29,639 nt of DNA, taken from a virus. The stretch spans positions 1 to 29,639 of the IMG/VR virus record IMGVR_UViG_3300022198_003486; one strand, 5' to 3'. A program made the translations under genes and the position numbers. The notes under the pieces are model-generated. The model ran no database searches. It had not been told where the DNA came from and saw only the letters and a list, made by a program, of their open reading frames with translations. Shown one piece after another: positions 18,955 to 26,366 of this stretch; position 1 is the first letter of the stretch; the number at the start of each line of letters is the position of its first letter.

Positions 18955-20726
18955 GATTAGCAATAGCAGCAGCATGTTTAGGACTTTTTCTTTGGAATCC
19001 TTATCCATTCAAAGTCGCTGAACTTAAAGGATATGATTATCTTATCATGTCTACACCCGCCGTACAAAATGATAATATTCTTATTGTAGATGTAGATGAA
19101 GAAATTGTAAAAGCATACGGCGGTTATCCGCTTCCACGGACATTCTACGCCGATCTTATAGATAGAACAAATGTAGCAGGTATAACAGTTCTTATGCCTG
19201 ATTCCGATATTCGAGACTCAAGAAATGATTATGCTCTAGCAAGTTCCATGATGCAAGTACCAACTGTTCTTGCCTCTGCAGCTTCAAGCCAATCACAGGA
19301 GCTTTCTTTACACGTAGGAACAGCTCAATTAGGAGAAGACCCACTACCATGGCTATATCAATACCCAGGAATTTTACGTACAGAGTCTATTCTGGCGTCA
19401 ACCGCAAAGGGACTCGGTCTAGTAACCGCTACGCCGGAAATCGACGGGGTTACTCGACGTATTCCTCTAGTACTAAACGTGCAATCAAAACTGTACCCGA
19501 GTTTCGCTCTGGAACTCTTAAGAGTCGCAGTCGGAGATCCTTCGTACCAGCTAAAAACAACACAAGAAGGAGTTTCTTGGGTTAGAGTACCTAACTATCC
19601 ATTAATGAATACAGATGCGAATGGTCGCATCTTTTTAGATTGGAATACTAAATTCTATCGCCAATCAGCAGCAGAGTTTATGCAAAATCCAATACCAGCA
19701 CCTTTTGTAATTGTTGGAGTCACTGCAGAAGGTGTAAATAATCCAACTCCAACACCAGCAGGAGCAAAATATCCACATGAAATACAAGCGAATATTTTAC
19801 ACAATCTTATTAATGGGAGCGCTCCTTCTACCCCTACTTGGGCTGGCGGAGCCGAGCTTGCGGGAGTACTACTTATATTATTACTCCTTATCCTCGTCGC
19901 AGGGAATGTCTATCTATCCCTCCCTACCTTAATATTAGCGATATCAGGTTCCTTATATGGAGCCTGGTATGCGTTTCAATCTTCCTATTTGATAGACGTA
20001 ACTGGCACAATTTTTATCGGGTTTTTATTCTGGAGTATTGAAAGTTTCCGTAATTTCATGACTACATATTTCGAGAAACTTAGAATTAAACAACAATTTG
20101 GGACGTATGTATCTCCAGAGTTAGTGAAAAAATTACAGGAGGACCCAACATTGCTGAGATTGGGTGGGGAGACAAAACGACTCACTTTTCTTTTTTCTGA
20201 CATTCGAGGATTCACACCAATTTCAGAAAAATATCAAAAAGACCCACAAGGTCTTACAAAATTAATAAACAGATTTTTAGACAACCAAACACAAATAATA
20301 TTAAAACACGGTGGAACCATTGATAAATATATGGGAGACTGTATAATGGCATTTTGGGGAGCACCACTTGATGATGACGACCAAGTTAAACATGCCACAG
20401 ATGCTGTTATCGAAATGAAACAGTCATTAGAGGACTTAAATGAAAGACTCCGAGAAGAAGGCTTGGATCAAATTAATACAGGAGGTGGAATCAACACAGG
20501 AACTTGCGTGGTGGGAAACTTCGGTAGCTCCAATCGTTTTGACTATAGTGTGCTTGGGGACGCCGTTAATTTGGCTGCTCGTTTAGAGAGTCTTTGTAAA
20601 GAATATGATGTTGGGATAATAATCTCAGAGTATAGTTTAGTTGATGGGTACGATTATGAATATTTAGACGAGGTAATCGTTAAAGGTAAGACAGAGCCCA
20701 TCAAAATCTATACCATTCGAAAATAA
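18948..20726 (+). CDS. CHASE2-domain adenylate cyclase
   Basis: A 592-aa membrane cyclase. A first helix near the start anchors a CHASE2 sensor (residues about 25-290: ILIVDVDEEIV, PLPRTFYADLI, LVTATPEIDGVTRRIPLVL), followed by three membrane helices (about 302-362) and a class III catalytic domain (about 405-590). Catalytic residues are intact: metal aspartates D418 (FSDIRGFT) and D464 (DKYMGDCIMAFWG), substrate residues K460 and D538 (LGDAVNLAARLE), which point to ATP rather than GTP, and N541 and R545. It should make cAMP inside the cell in response to a periplasmic signal. It ends the operon. Confidence 0.95.
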   Translation: MVRLAIAAACLGLFLWNPYPFKVAELKGYDYLIMSTPAVQNDNILIVDVDEEIVKAYGGYPLPRTFYADLIDRTNVAGITVLMPDSDIRDSRNDYALASSMMQVPTVLASAASSQSQELSLHVGTAQLGEDPLPWLYQYPGILRTESILASTAKGLGLVTATPEIDGVTRRIPLVLNVQSKLYPSFALELLRVAVGDPSYQLKTTQEGVSWVRVPNYPLMNTDANGRIFLDWNTKFYRQSAAEFMQNPIPAPFVIVGVTAEGVNNPTPTPAGAKYPHEIQANILHNLINGSAPSTPTWAGGAELAGVLLILLLLILVAGNVYLSLPTLILAISGSLYGAWYAFQSSYLIDVTGTIFIGFLFWSIESFRNFMTTYFEKLRIKQQFGTYVSPELVKKLQEDPTLLRLGGETKRLTFLFSDIRGFTPISEKYQKDPQGLTKLINRFLDNQTQIILKHGGTIDKYMGDCIMAFWGAPLDDDDQVKHATDAVIEMKQSLEDLNERLREEGLDQINTGGGINTGTCVVGNFGSSNRFDYSVLGDAVNLAARLESLCKEYDVGIIISEYSLVDGYDYEYLDEVIVKGKTEPIKIYTIRK

Positions 20727-20729
20727 CAC

Positions 20730-20758
20730 TTGACATTCCTCCTCCCTTTTGTTATAAT
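20730..20758 (+). promoter_or_regulatory. Sigma-70 promoter of the small-protein and packaging operon
   Basis: TTGACA (20730-20735), 17-bp spacer, TATAAT (20753-20758), starting four bases after the cyclase stop codon. No terminator separates them. Confidence 0.9.
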
Positions 20759-20800
20759 TATGATAGAAATGTATATTTCAATGTATTTAGGAAATTAATC

Positions 20801-20998
20801 ATGAACTCAGAGCAAGTCGCCGCAGACCTAGCAAAACACGAAGCCGTTTGTGCAGAACGTTGGAAAACTGCGTTCAATAAATTCGATGATATGGAAGAAA
20901 ATATCAAGAGAATCGAAATGATTTTAATCACTTGCGCTGGCGGTATAATCGTCGGAGGAGCAACAGTAATTATGACAATATTGTCATTACATGGGTAA
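20801..20998 (+). CDS. XhlA/holin-like protein, 65 aa
   Basis: A charged helix (LAKHEAVCAERWKTAFNKFD, MEENIKRIEM) followed by one C-terminal membrane helix (ITCAGGIIVGGATVIMTIL). The H-E and W start plus coiled coil plus C-terminal anchor is the layout of XhlA-type phage proteins, which work with holins. AGGA lies eight bases upstream of the ATG. Function in lysis is plausible but unproven; no endolysin is visible in the window. Confidence 0.7.
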   Translation: MNSEQVAADLAKHEAVCAERWKTAFNKFDDMEENIKRIEMILITCAGGIIVGGATVIMTILSLHG

Positions 20999-21176
20999 AA
21001 TAAATATGAAAAAAGATTATGAAACTAAAGACATAAAAGCTACTAAAACTAAAAAAGTTGAAGAAGGTGTTATCTTTGAAGATAACGAACTGTTTAAGTT
21101 TGTATGGAAAGGCGAAACTCATGGTTTCGAGAAAAAAGAAAACGCTGAAATAGCACTTAATAGATTTAAAGGTTAA
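20991..21176 (+). CDS. Small charged protein, 61 aa
   Basis: Lysine- and glutamate-rich (KATKTKKVEEGVIFEDNELF), with a strand-rich end (KFVWKGETHGFEKKENAEIA). The first ATG overlaps the previous stop; an in-frame ATG at 21006 is an equally good start, since neither has a clear ribosome binding site. No family recognised. Confidence 0.6.
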   Translation: MGKINMKKDYETKDIKATKTKKVEEGVIFEDNELFKFVWKGETHGFEKKENAEIALNRFKG

Positions 21177-21177
21177 T

Positions 21178-21360
21178 ATGTCAAACAGTATTGAAGACGC
21201 TTTGAAAAAAGCAGTTGAAAAAGCAGAAGTCGGTCAAGTGACCGAAGGGCAAGGTGCAGAAGAGAATCAAGAGCTCTCCGCTAGAATTAAAAAACTAATG
21301 GCGAGAAAGACAAATCTTCAACGCAAGAAAAGACAGAAGCTACCTTCATCGATTAGATGA
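21178..21360 (+). CDS. Small helical protein, 60 aa
   Basis: Helical acidic start (SIEDALKKAVEKAEVGQ), then a basic end (RIKKLMARKTNLQRKKRQ). It begins one base after the previous stop and overlaps the zinc protein gene as ATGA. Function unknown. Confidence 0.65.
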   Translation: MSNSIEDALKKAVEKAEVGQVTEGQGAEENQELSARIKKLMARKTNLQRKKRQKLPSSIR

Positions 21361-21518
21361 AGAAAAAACTCTCTCACGAGGAACGATACGAAATTTGTAA
21401 AAACTGTCCAAACTTAGACAAGAAGTGGAAGTTTTGCAAAATATGTAATTGTTTTATGCCTCTCAAGACTAAGTTAAGATGGGCTGAGTGTCCTGAGGAG
21501 CCTCCTCGATGGACATAG
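21357..21518 (+). CDS. 53-aa cysteine-rich zinc-binding phage protein
   Basis: Six cysteines in the pattern C14-x2-C17, C27-x2-C30-x-C32 and C45 (ICKNCPNL, FCKICNCFMPLK, AECPE), a layout I recognise from many small phage proteins encoded near structural genes. It should bind zinc. ATGA coupling to the gene before. Function unknown in the family. Confidence 0.75.
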   Translation: MKKKLSHEERYEICKNCPNLDKKWKFCKICNCFMPLKTKLRWAECPEEPPRWT

Positions 21519-21527
21519 GAGAAAATT

Positions 21528-21590
21528 ATGCCAATGCATCATTCTGGAAAGAAAAAGAAAAAAGGTGGAAAGAAAAAACGAGGATACTGA
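21528..21590 (+). CDS. 20-aa lysine-rich peptide
   Basis: MPMHHSG followed by alternating KKK and GG blocks and RGY. GGAG six bases before the ATG is one of the clearest ribosome binding sites in the region, which argues that this tiny frame is translated. More than half the residues are lysine or arginine; it may neutralise packaged DNA. Size keeps confidence moderate. Confidence 0.5.
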   Translation: MPMHHSGKKKKKGGKKKRGY

Positions 21591-21606
21591 TGACAGTTTT
21601 CCGTTT

Positions 21607-21903
21607 ATGATTTGGTTAGACCATTTCAGGCGTGACAAATATGTCAATCCTTCTTTCTACAACTCTTTTTTAGAAGGCACGACAAAGATTGTTCCTTATG
21701 ATTACGAAATGTTAACACTTTTTGAAATGAATTGGGAACAAGAACCTTGGGAGGTGATCTTTTACGAGGTGGGTAATGACCTAACTCCTAGTGAGATTAA
21801 GGAAATAGTGGATACAAGAAATAATATCCAGAACAAATGCGCATATATGTGGTCTTGCCCACCCACTTTGCCAAGCCCAGTAATTATACAAAAGGGGAAA
21901 TAA
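21607..21903 (+). CDS. Hypothetical protein, 98 aa
   Basis: Aromatic, acidic protein (MIWLDHFRRDKYVNPSFYNS; DYEMLTLFEMNWEQEPWEV) with a helical end (LTPSEIKEIVDTRNN). The start is uncertain: a GTG at 21565 in the same frame would add 14 residues but overlap the lysine-rich peptide gene. No clear ribosome binding site at either. No family recognised. Confidence 0.65.
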   Translation: MIWLDHFRRDKYVNPSFYNSFLEGTTKIVPYDYEMLTLFEMNWEQEPWEVIFYEVGNDLTPSEIKEIVDTRNNIQNKCAYMWSCPPTLPSPVIIQKGK

Positions 21904-22041
21904 ATGCCAGCAAGAAAAGTAAAAGGCGGATGGAAATGGGGTAAATCTGGAAAAGTCTATAAGACTAAGAAAGAGGCCGAAGCCCAAGGCAGAGCAATAT
22001 ATGCTTCTGGATATAAGAAAAAGAAACGTGTCAAGAAATAG
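21904..22041 (+). CDS. 45-aa basic phage protein
   Basis: PARKVKGGWKWGKSGKVYKT followed by KKEAEAQGRAIYASGYKKKK. I know this KSGKVY...AEAQGRAIYASG motif from many phages, usually near head and terminase genes; its function is not established. It follows the previous stop directly and overlaps the next gene. Confidence 0.75.
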   Translation: MPARKVKGGWKWGKSGKVYKTKKEAEAQGRAIYASGYKKKKRVKK

Positions 22042-22783
22042 TTTTTTAAATGAGTCTTATTTTAATATTGCAAGAGGCAAAATAAATAAAGCTTCGTCTA
22101 TACATAAGTTTGGTAGAAATCCAAATGTAGGTGGTGCTCCAGAAACAATATGGGAACAAGGTGGCATTTATACTTACTTGACAGTTGCCTCAACAGTTTA
22201 TGTGTATGGAGCTGATGCAGAAGATGGTGCATCTGGAACAGGTGCTCGTACCGTTACAGTCCAAGGATTAGATGCCAACTATAATGAAATTGAAGAAACA
22301 CTTACAGTAGATGGTGCAGTTTCAACTAAATCATTTTTAAGAGTTTATAGAGCCTTTGTTGCTTCAGCAGGTTCATTACAAACTAATAAAGGTGATGTGT
22401 TGATATCAACAGGTGCAAGTGGTGGTGGTACAGTATTGGCAAAAATTGCAACAATTGGTATAGGTACAGTATATGGTCAAGGACAAACAAATTTAGCACT
22501 CTATACAATACCTGCTGGCAAAACAGGTTATTTAACAAATTGGAATATAGGAGTAGGTGCTTATAATGACGCCGTAACTGCTAACTTATATACAAGAGAA
22601 ATAGGCAATGGTTTAATTTTTAGAACAAGAGACGTTATGGATGTTCCAGGCGGACTTCATCAAAGAATATATCAAGTACCATTTAACTTACCTGAAAAAA
22701 CAGATATTGAAGTTAGAGCAATTGCTTCAGCAGGTACAAATATATCATCAACATTTGATATTATACTGATTAATAATAACTAA
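22028..22783 (+). CDS. Putative virion structural protein, beta-rich
   Basis: A 251-aa protein starting at a GTG (SRNSFLNESYFNIARG), chosen over the ATG at 22001 because the latter lies inside the basic gene and adds an unlikely KRK stretch. Motifs HKFGRNPNVGGAPETIWEQG and GARTVTVQGLDANYNEIEET, plus threonine- and glycine-rich strands, match a protein type common in marine phages beside the capsid genes, probably a head decoration, fibre or neck protein. No lysine-rich or membrane segments. Assembly role is inferred. Confidence 0.75.
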   Translation: MSRNSFLNESYFNIARGKINKASSIHKFGRNPNVGGAPETIWEQGGIYTYLTVASTVYVYGADAEDGASGTGARTVTVQGLDANYNEIEETLTVDGAVSTKSFLRVYRAFVASAGSLQTNKGDVLISTGASGGGTVLAKIATIGIGTVYGQGQTNLALYTIPAGKTGYLTNWNIGVGAYNDAVTANLYTREIGNGLIFRTRDVMDVPGGLHQRIYQVPFNLPEKTDIEVRAIASAGTNISSTFDIILINNN

Positions 22784-22784
22784 A

Positions 22785-22967
22785 ATGGCGCGTAAAAGAG
22801 TAGCAAAGAAAAGACCAGTGCCAACAAACCCAGCACTTTATGCTAGGGTAAAAGCAGAAGCAAAAAGAAAGTTTAAGGTATATCCGAGTGCATATGCAAA
22901 TGGATGGTTAGTAAAAACATATAAAGCCCGTGGAGGCAAATATAGAATGGGAAAACCTAAGAAGTAG
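22785..22967 (+). CDS. 60-aa basic phage protein with PSAYANGW motif
   Basis: ARKRVAKKRPVPTNPALYAR, then RKFKVYPSAYANGWLVKTYK and RGGKYRMGKPKK. The K-x-YPSAYANGW...K-x-RGGKY pattern is one I associate with marine phages; no function is known. About a third of residues are K or R. Stop and next start overlap as TAGTG. Confidence 0.75.
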   Translation: MARKRVAKKRPVPTNPALYARVKAEAKRKFKVYPSAYANGWLVKTYKARGGKYRMGKPKK

Positions 22968-23371
22968 TGCACTTAAAAGCAAATAAAATACCAGAAGATT
23001 ATAAAGTAACAGAAATAAAACTAGAAGATATTTGGGAAACAGAGCAAGAAAAATTAAAGTTTCCAGATCTAGTATCAGAAAGATACTTAGTACTTGAAAA
23101 AAGTATTCCAGAAAAAGGTATGGCAAATCCCGTACCAATTTATGAGCATAACGAAAAGTATTACTTTTCAAGTGGAATGTTAAGACTTACATATGCTTAT
23201 AAAAATAACTATACTTCTATAGATTGTATAGTATCACGAGATTTAAGAGATCTCAAAGAATTACAAATAATGTTTAGTAAAACAGAACCTGAATATTTCC
23301 CAGAGCATTTAGTAGATAAATGGTGGGATACTAAGCAGAGCTATAATCAAAGGCGACGGAGACAAAGATGA
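22967..23371 (+). CDS. ParB/sulfiredoxin-fold protein
   Basis: A 134-aa protein: VTEIKLEDIW, then LVLEKSIPEKGMANPVPIYE and YYFSSGMLRLTYAYK, IDCIV. This is the order of the ParB N-terminal domain: a short first strand, the S-I-x-E-x-G-x-x-x-P step, and the G-x-x-R nucleotide-binding box (GMLR). The domain is used by ParB, by phage nucleases and by modification enzymes; there is no DNA-binding half here. The GTG start is coupled to the upstream stop. The C-terminus is arginine-rich (RRRRQR). Specific role unknown. Confidence 0.7.
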   Translation: MHLKANKIPEDYKVTEIKLEDIWETEQEKLKFPDLVSERYLVLEKSIPEKGMANPVPIYEHNEKYYFSSGMLRLTYAYKNNYTSIDCIVSRDLRDLKELQIMFSKTEPEYFPEHLVDKWWDTKQSYNQRRRRQR

Positions 23372-23625
23372 AAGCAATTTTAACAAAAGAAGGAAAATTT
23401 CAAGTAGTTGAAAAAGACGGACATACTGATGCAGCTTCCGCAATGACAAGTTGTAAAGTTATTATGTCACATTGTCAAATGATACTTGATAATTTAACAG
23501 ACCCAGAAGCAAGTCTTCCAACTTGGTGGACAAATAAGTTAGCCGTATCAGAATACGAAGTAGTGTCTGCAGCAAATTATCTTGCTTCAAAAGAAGGAGA
23601 CATGAGTCACGCAGAGCCAGAGTAA
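23368..23625 (+). CDS. Conserved-looking phage protein, 85 aa
   Basis: Strand start (KAILTKEGKFQVVEKDG), then helices including SCKVIMSHCQMILDNL and LPTWWTNKLAVSEYEVVSAA. The SLPTWWTNKLAVSEYE segment is a pattern I recall from marine phages. ATGA overlap upstream; stop overlaps next start. Function unknown. Confidence 0.7.
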   Translation: MKAILTKEGKFQVVEKDGHTDAASAMTSCKVIMSHCQMILDNLTDPEASLPTWWTNKLAVSEYEVVSAANYLASKEGDMSHAEPE

Positions 23626-23906
23626 TGGCTAAACCAAAAGGTGGATTAACTAAATGGTTTAAAGAAAGATGGGTAGATATTAGTCGTCCTAAAAAGAAAG
23701 GACGCTATCAACCTTGTGGTAGACCTAAAGCAAGAACTGCTAGAGGTGGTTATCCAAAATGTGTCCCTGCTCGTGTGGCAGCGAAAATGTCAGCAGCAGA
23801 GAAAAGGTCGGCAGTTCGCCGCAAACGAAGTAAAGCGCAAGGAGTTGGTGGTAAACCAACCTTTGTAAGAACTTTTAAAAAACGGGGAAGCCGAAAGAAA
23901 AAGTAG
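23625..23906 (+). CDS. 93-aa basic phage protein with paired cysteines
   Basis: GGLTKWFKERWVDISRPKKK, then GRYQPCGRPKARTARGGYPK and CVPARVAAKM, followed by a K/R-rich tail. The two cysteines and the WVDI...PCGR...YPKCVPA pattern occur in phages and giant viruses in my knowledge, function unknown. Strong positive charge suggests DNA contact in the virion. Confidence 0.75.
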   Translation: MAKPKGGLTKWFKERWVDISRPKKKGRYQPCGRPKARTARGGYPKCVPARVAAKMSAAEKRSAVRRKRSKAQGVGGKPTFVRTFKKRGSRKKK

Positions 23907-23910
23907 GCAT

Positions 23911-24072
23911 ATGAACAAATACGAAATTGTAAGTGAAATCTTACATGTGTTAGACTTATCTAACAAATTTAAACACGCAATAGAACACAGGTTACATATA
24001 TCTCGACAAATACGAGATAGATTAAAAAATGGGCAGCAATGCCAAGAGCTTTTAGAAAGCATAGGACAATAA
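23911..24072 (+). CDS. Small helical protein, 53 aa
   Basis: NKYEIVSEILHVLDLSNKFK, then HAIEHRLHISRQIRDRLKNG and a short end. Amphipathic helices with several histidines; no cysteine pair. It fills the gap between two basic protein genes with four bases before and one after. Not recognised. Confidence 0.65.
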   Translation: MNKYEIVSEILHVLDLSNKFKHAIEHRLHISRQIRDRLKNGQQCQELLESIGQ

Positions 24073-24073
24073 A

Positions 24074-24343
24074 ATGGCAAGACAAGGCGGATTTTTAGTT
24101 GGACCAAGTATTCATGGAACATCTAAACTAAGAAAACACGTATTAAAAAGAGGACTCACTAGAGACCTTAACGCTGCAGCAGGAACTTACGTAAATACTA
24201 AGTCTCCAATGACCACACCAGGTGGTTTTTATGGCGCAGCTCCAAAAGCTATCGGTCCTAGATTCGGCAAGACAGTAACTCCTAAATCAGCGACATTTAG
24301 TAAGAAGGGTGCAGGTCGAATTTTACCGAGACGCGGAAGATAA
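24074..24343 (+). CDS. Glycine- and basic-rich protein, 89 aa
   Basis: ARQGGFLVGPSIHGTSKLRK, KRGLTRDLNAAAGTYVNTKS, and a C-terminus with GPRFGKTVTPKS and RILPRRGR. Low-complexity, basic, mostly unstructured in appearance. One of five basic small proteins in this block. Function unknown. Confidence 0.7.
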   Translation: MARQGGFLVGPSIHGTSKLRKHVLKRGLTRDLNAAAGTYVNTKSPMTTPGGFYGAAPKAIGPRFGKTVTPKSATFSKKGAGRILPRRGR

Positions 24344-24359
24344 AAATATTACATAGTGA

Positions 24360-24401
24360 CTTTCATAAATTTATGAAAGCAGGACGACTTAATAGAGTCG
24401 T
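24360..24401. other. Two adjacent hairpins inside the late operon
   Basis: CTTTCATAAATTTATGAAAG (24360-24379) is a perfect 20-bp palindrome; five bases later ACGACT and AGTCGT pair around a six-base loop. They fill the only real gap (72 bases) in this part of the operon. No T-run, so RNA processing, stability control or a protein site is more likely than termination. An ATG within the first palindrome opens a short frame overlapping the next gene, which I do not call. Confidence 0.6.
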
Positions 24402-24415
24402 GAATATTATTTTAA

Positions 24416-24760
24416 ATGGCACTAACAGCAAGCGAAAAAGCAAGACTAAAAAAAGCGGGTCTAACGAGGCTAAATAAGCCTAAGATGACTCCAAAGCACC
24501 CTACTAAAAAAGCTGTGGTTGCTACAAAAGTGAATGGCAAAATTAAAGTTATTCGCTTCGGTGCCCAAGGTATGGGGCACAATTACAGCCCAGAGGCTAG
24601 AAAATCCTTTAAAGCAAGACATCGTAAGAATATTGCAAGGGGTAAAAAGTCGCCAGCATACTGGGCTGATAAATTTTTATGGGCTGGGAAAGGTAAGCGT
24701 AAGAAAATGCCACCTAAATCCCAGAAATATGTTCGTGGAATCAAAAGAAGGAAAAGATGA
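24416..24760 (+). CDS. 114-aa basic phage protein (IRFGAQGMGHN / YWADKF type)
   Basis: ALTASEKARLKKAGLTRLNK, then IKVIRFGAQGMGHNYSPEAR, KSFKARHRKNIARGKKS and AYWADKFLW. The RFG...ARH...YWxxKxxW pattern is shared by small basic proteins of marine phages I know. The tail is K/R-rich. Probably a virion or DNA-associated protein; function not established. Confidence 0.75.
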   Translation: MALTASEKARLKKAGLTRLNKPKMTPKHPTKKAVVATKVNGKIKVIRFGAQGMGHNYSPEARKSFKARHRKNIARGKKSPAYWADKFLWAGKGKRKKMPPKSQKYVRGIKRRKR

Positions 24761-24996
24761 TACCAAAAGTTATAGACAAAAGATTAGCTTGGCTAGAAGG
24801 CATATGCCTACAAGCAGAAGATGTTCTTACTCGGCTTAAGCAAAGAGAAGTAGCAGGTATAACTTTAACAACTCGTGAAGAGAATATGGCAGAACTTTGT
24901 AGTGCGTATTTATATATGCTACAACTTACTAAAGAATACGGACTTTTTGATTCCGACGACCCTTTTAACTTATTTAACAAAGAGACTTTACATTGA
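24757..24996 (+). CDS. Small helical protein upstream of the large terminase, 79 aa
   Basis: Helical (IDKRLAWLEGICLQAEDVLT; ENMAELCSAYLYMLQLTKEY) with an acidic end. ATGA overlap upstream, and its stop overlaps the terminase start. By position it could help packaging, but it lacks a recognisable small-terminase pattern. Confidence 0.65.
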   Translation: MIPKVIDKRLAWLEGICLQAEDVLTRLKQREVAGITLTTREENMAELCSAYLYMLQLTKEYGLFDSDDPFNLFNKETLH

Positions 24997-26294
24997 TCGA
25001 GATAAGCCGTACAGACATTGTACACGACTATCTCATGGACTTAAATCCTGAGAATCGTTTCATTAAACTACCCATTGAAGGGTATCTAGAATTATTAGGA
25101 ATAAATCCTAATTCCTCCCAAACGGCGATCATTAATGCAATTAATAACCCTAAGTATCGTTTTGTCTGTGCGGCGGTCTCTCGTCGCCAAGGCAAGACAT
25201 ATATTTCAAATATCATAGGACAATTGGTTTGTTTAGTACCAAACTCACACGTGCTACTGATGTCCCCAAACTATTCTTTATCTCAAATCTCATTTGACTT
25301 ACAGAGAAATCTTATTAAACATTTTGATTTAGAAGTTACAAGAGATAATGCAAAAGATAAAGTTATCGAACTTTCAAATCAATCAACAATTAGAATGGGT
25401 TCTATCAACCAGGTAGACTCTGTTGTTGGTCGTTCTTACGATTTAATCATCTTCGACGAGGCTGCACTTACAGATGGCAAAGACGCTTTTAATGTGGCAC
25501 TTCGGCCAACGCTCGATAAAGAAAATTCTAAAGCAATTTTTATTTCTACACCTCGTGGAAGAAATAATTACTTTGCAGAGTTTTATTACAGAGGTTGGTC
25601 AGATGAATTTCCAGAATGGTGTAGTATAAAAGCCACTTATCATGAAAATCCTCGTGTATCAGAAGATGATATTAAAGAAGCAAAGAAAACAATGTCACAA
25701 AATGAGTTTGCACAAGAATATCTTGCAGACTTTAATGTATTTGAAGGACAAATCTGGGCATTTAATCATGAAGAATGTACTGCAGATTTAACACAATTTG
25801 ATACTTCAAAAATGGATGTCTTTGCAGGACTTGACGTTGGTTATAAAGATCCAACAGCTTTCTGTGTTATTGCCTATGACTGGGATGAAGAAAAATACTA
25901 CTTGCTTGATGAATATCTCGATGCAGAAAGAACAACCGAACAACACGCTGCAGTAATCAGAGGAATGATTGATAAATGGAATATTGATTGGATATACATT
26001 GACTCTGCAGCTCAGCAAACTCGTTTTGATTTTGCACAAAACTATGACATTACTACTATTAACGCAAAGAAATCTGTACTTGACGGTATCGGTCATGTTG
26101 CAGGAATAGTAGAAAATAATAAACTTATTGTAGACCAAAAATGCAAACATGTGATGATATCATTAGATCAGTATCAATGGGATCCAAACCCTAACCTATT
26201 AAAAGAAAAGCCAAAACATGACATGTCATCTCACATGGCAGATGCTTTACGATACGCTCTTTATACATTCGAAACTTCAGCGACTACGTTTTGA
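24993..26294 (+). CDS. terL: Terminase large subunit
   Basis: A 433-aa packaging motor and nuclease. ATPase: Walker A-like SRRQGKT (63-69), Walker B LIIFDEA (151-157) and coupling motif STPRG (185-189). RNase-H-like nuclease: AGLDVGYKDPTA with D281, IYIDSA with D337 and the final MADAL near 417. It pumps DNA into the prohead using ATP and cuts it at the end. Start is TTG overlapping the previous stop (TTGA). Portal and capsid genes follow, as is usual. Confidence 0.95.
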   Translation: MIEISRTDIVHDYLMDLNPENRFIKLPIEGYLELLGINPNSSQTAIINAINNPKYRFVCAAVSRRQGKTYISNIIGQLVCLVPNSHVLLMSPNYSLSQISFDLQRNLIKHFDLEVTRDNAKDKVIELSNQSTIRMGSINQVDSVVGRSYDLIIFDEAALTDGKDAFNVALRPTLDKENSKAIFISTPRGRNNYFAEFYYRGWSDEFPEWCSIKATYHENPRVSEDDIKEAKKTMSQNEFAQEYLADFNVFEGQIWAFNHEECTADLTQFDTSKMDVFAGLDVGYKDPTAFCVIAYDWDEEKYYLLDEYLDAERTTEQHAAVIRGMIDKWNIDWIYIDSAAQQTRFDFAQNYDITTINAKKSVLDGIGHVAGIVENNKLIVDQKCKHVMISLDQYQWDPNPNLLKEKPKHDMSSHMADALRYALYTFETSATTF

Positions 26295-26317
26295 CAATAC
26301 CTAATAAAAAACAGTTC

Positions 26318-26347
26318 TTGACATCAGATGTGACTTTTTGGTATAAT
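26318..26347 (+). promoter_or_regulatory. Sigma-70 promoter of the HNH-portal-capsid operon
   Basis: TTGACA (26318-26323), 18-bp spacer, TATAAT (26342-26347), in the only gap between terminase and HNH genes. No terminator precedes it. Confidence 0.85.
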
Positions 26348-26366
26348 TCTAATTAAGAGTATAAAT

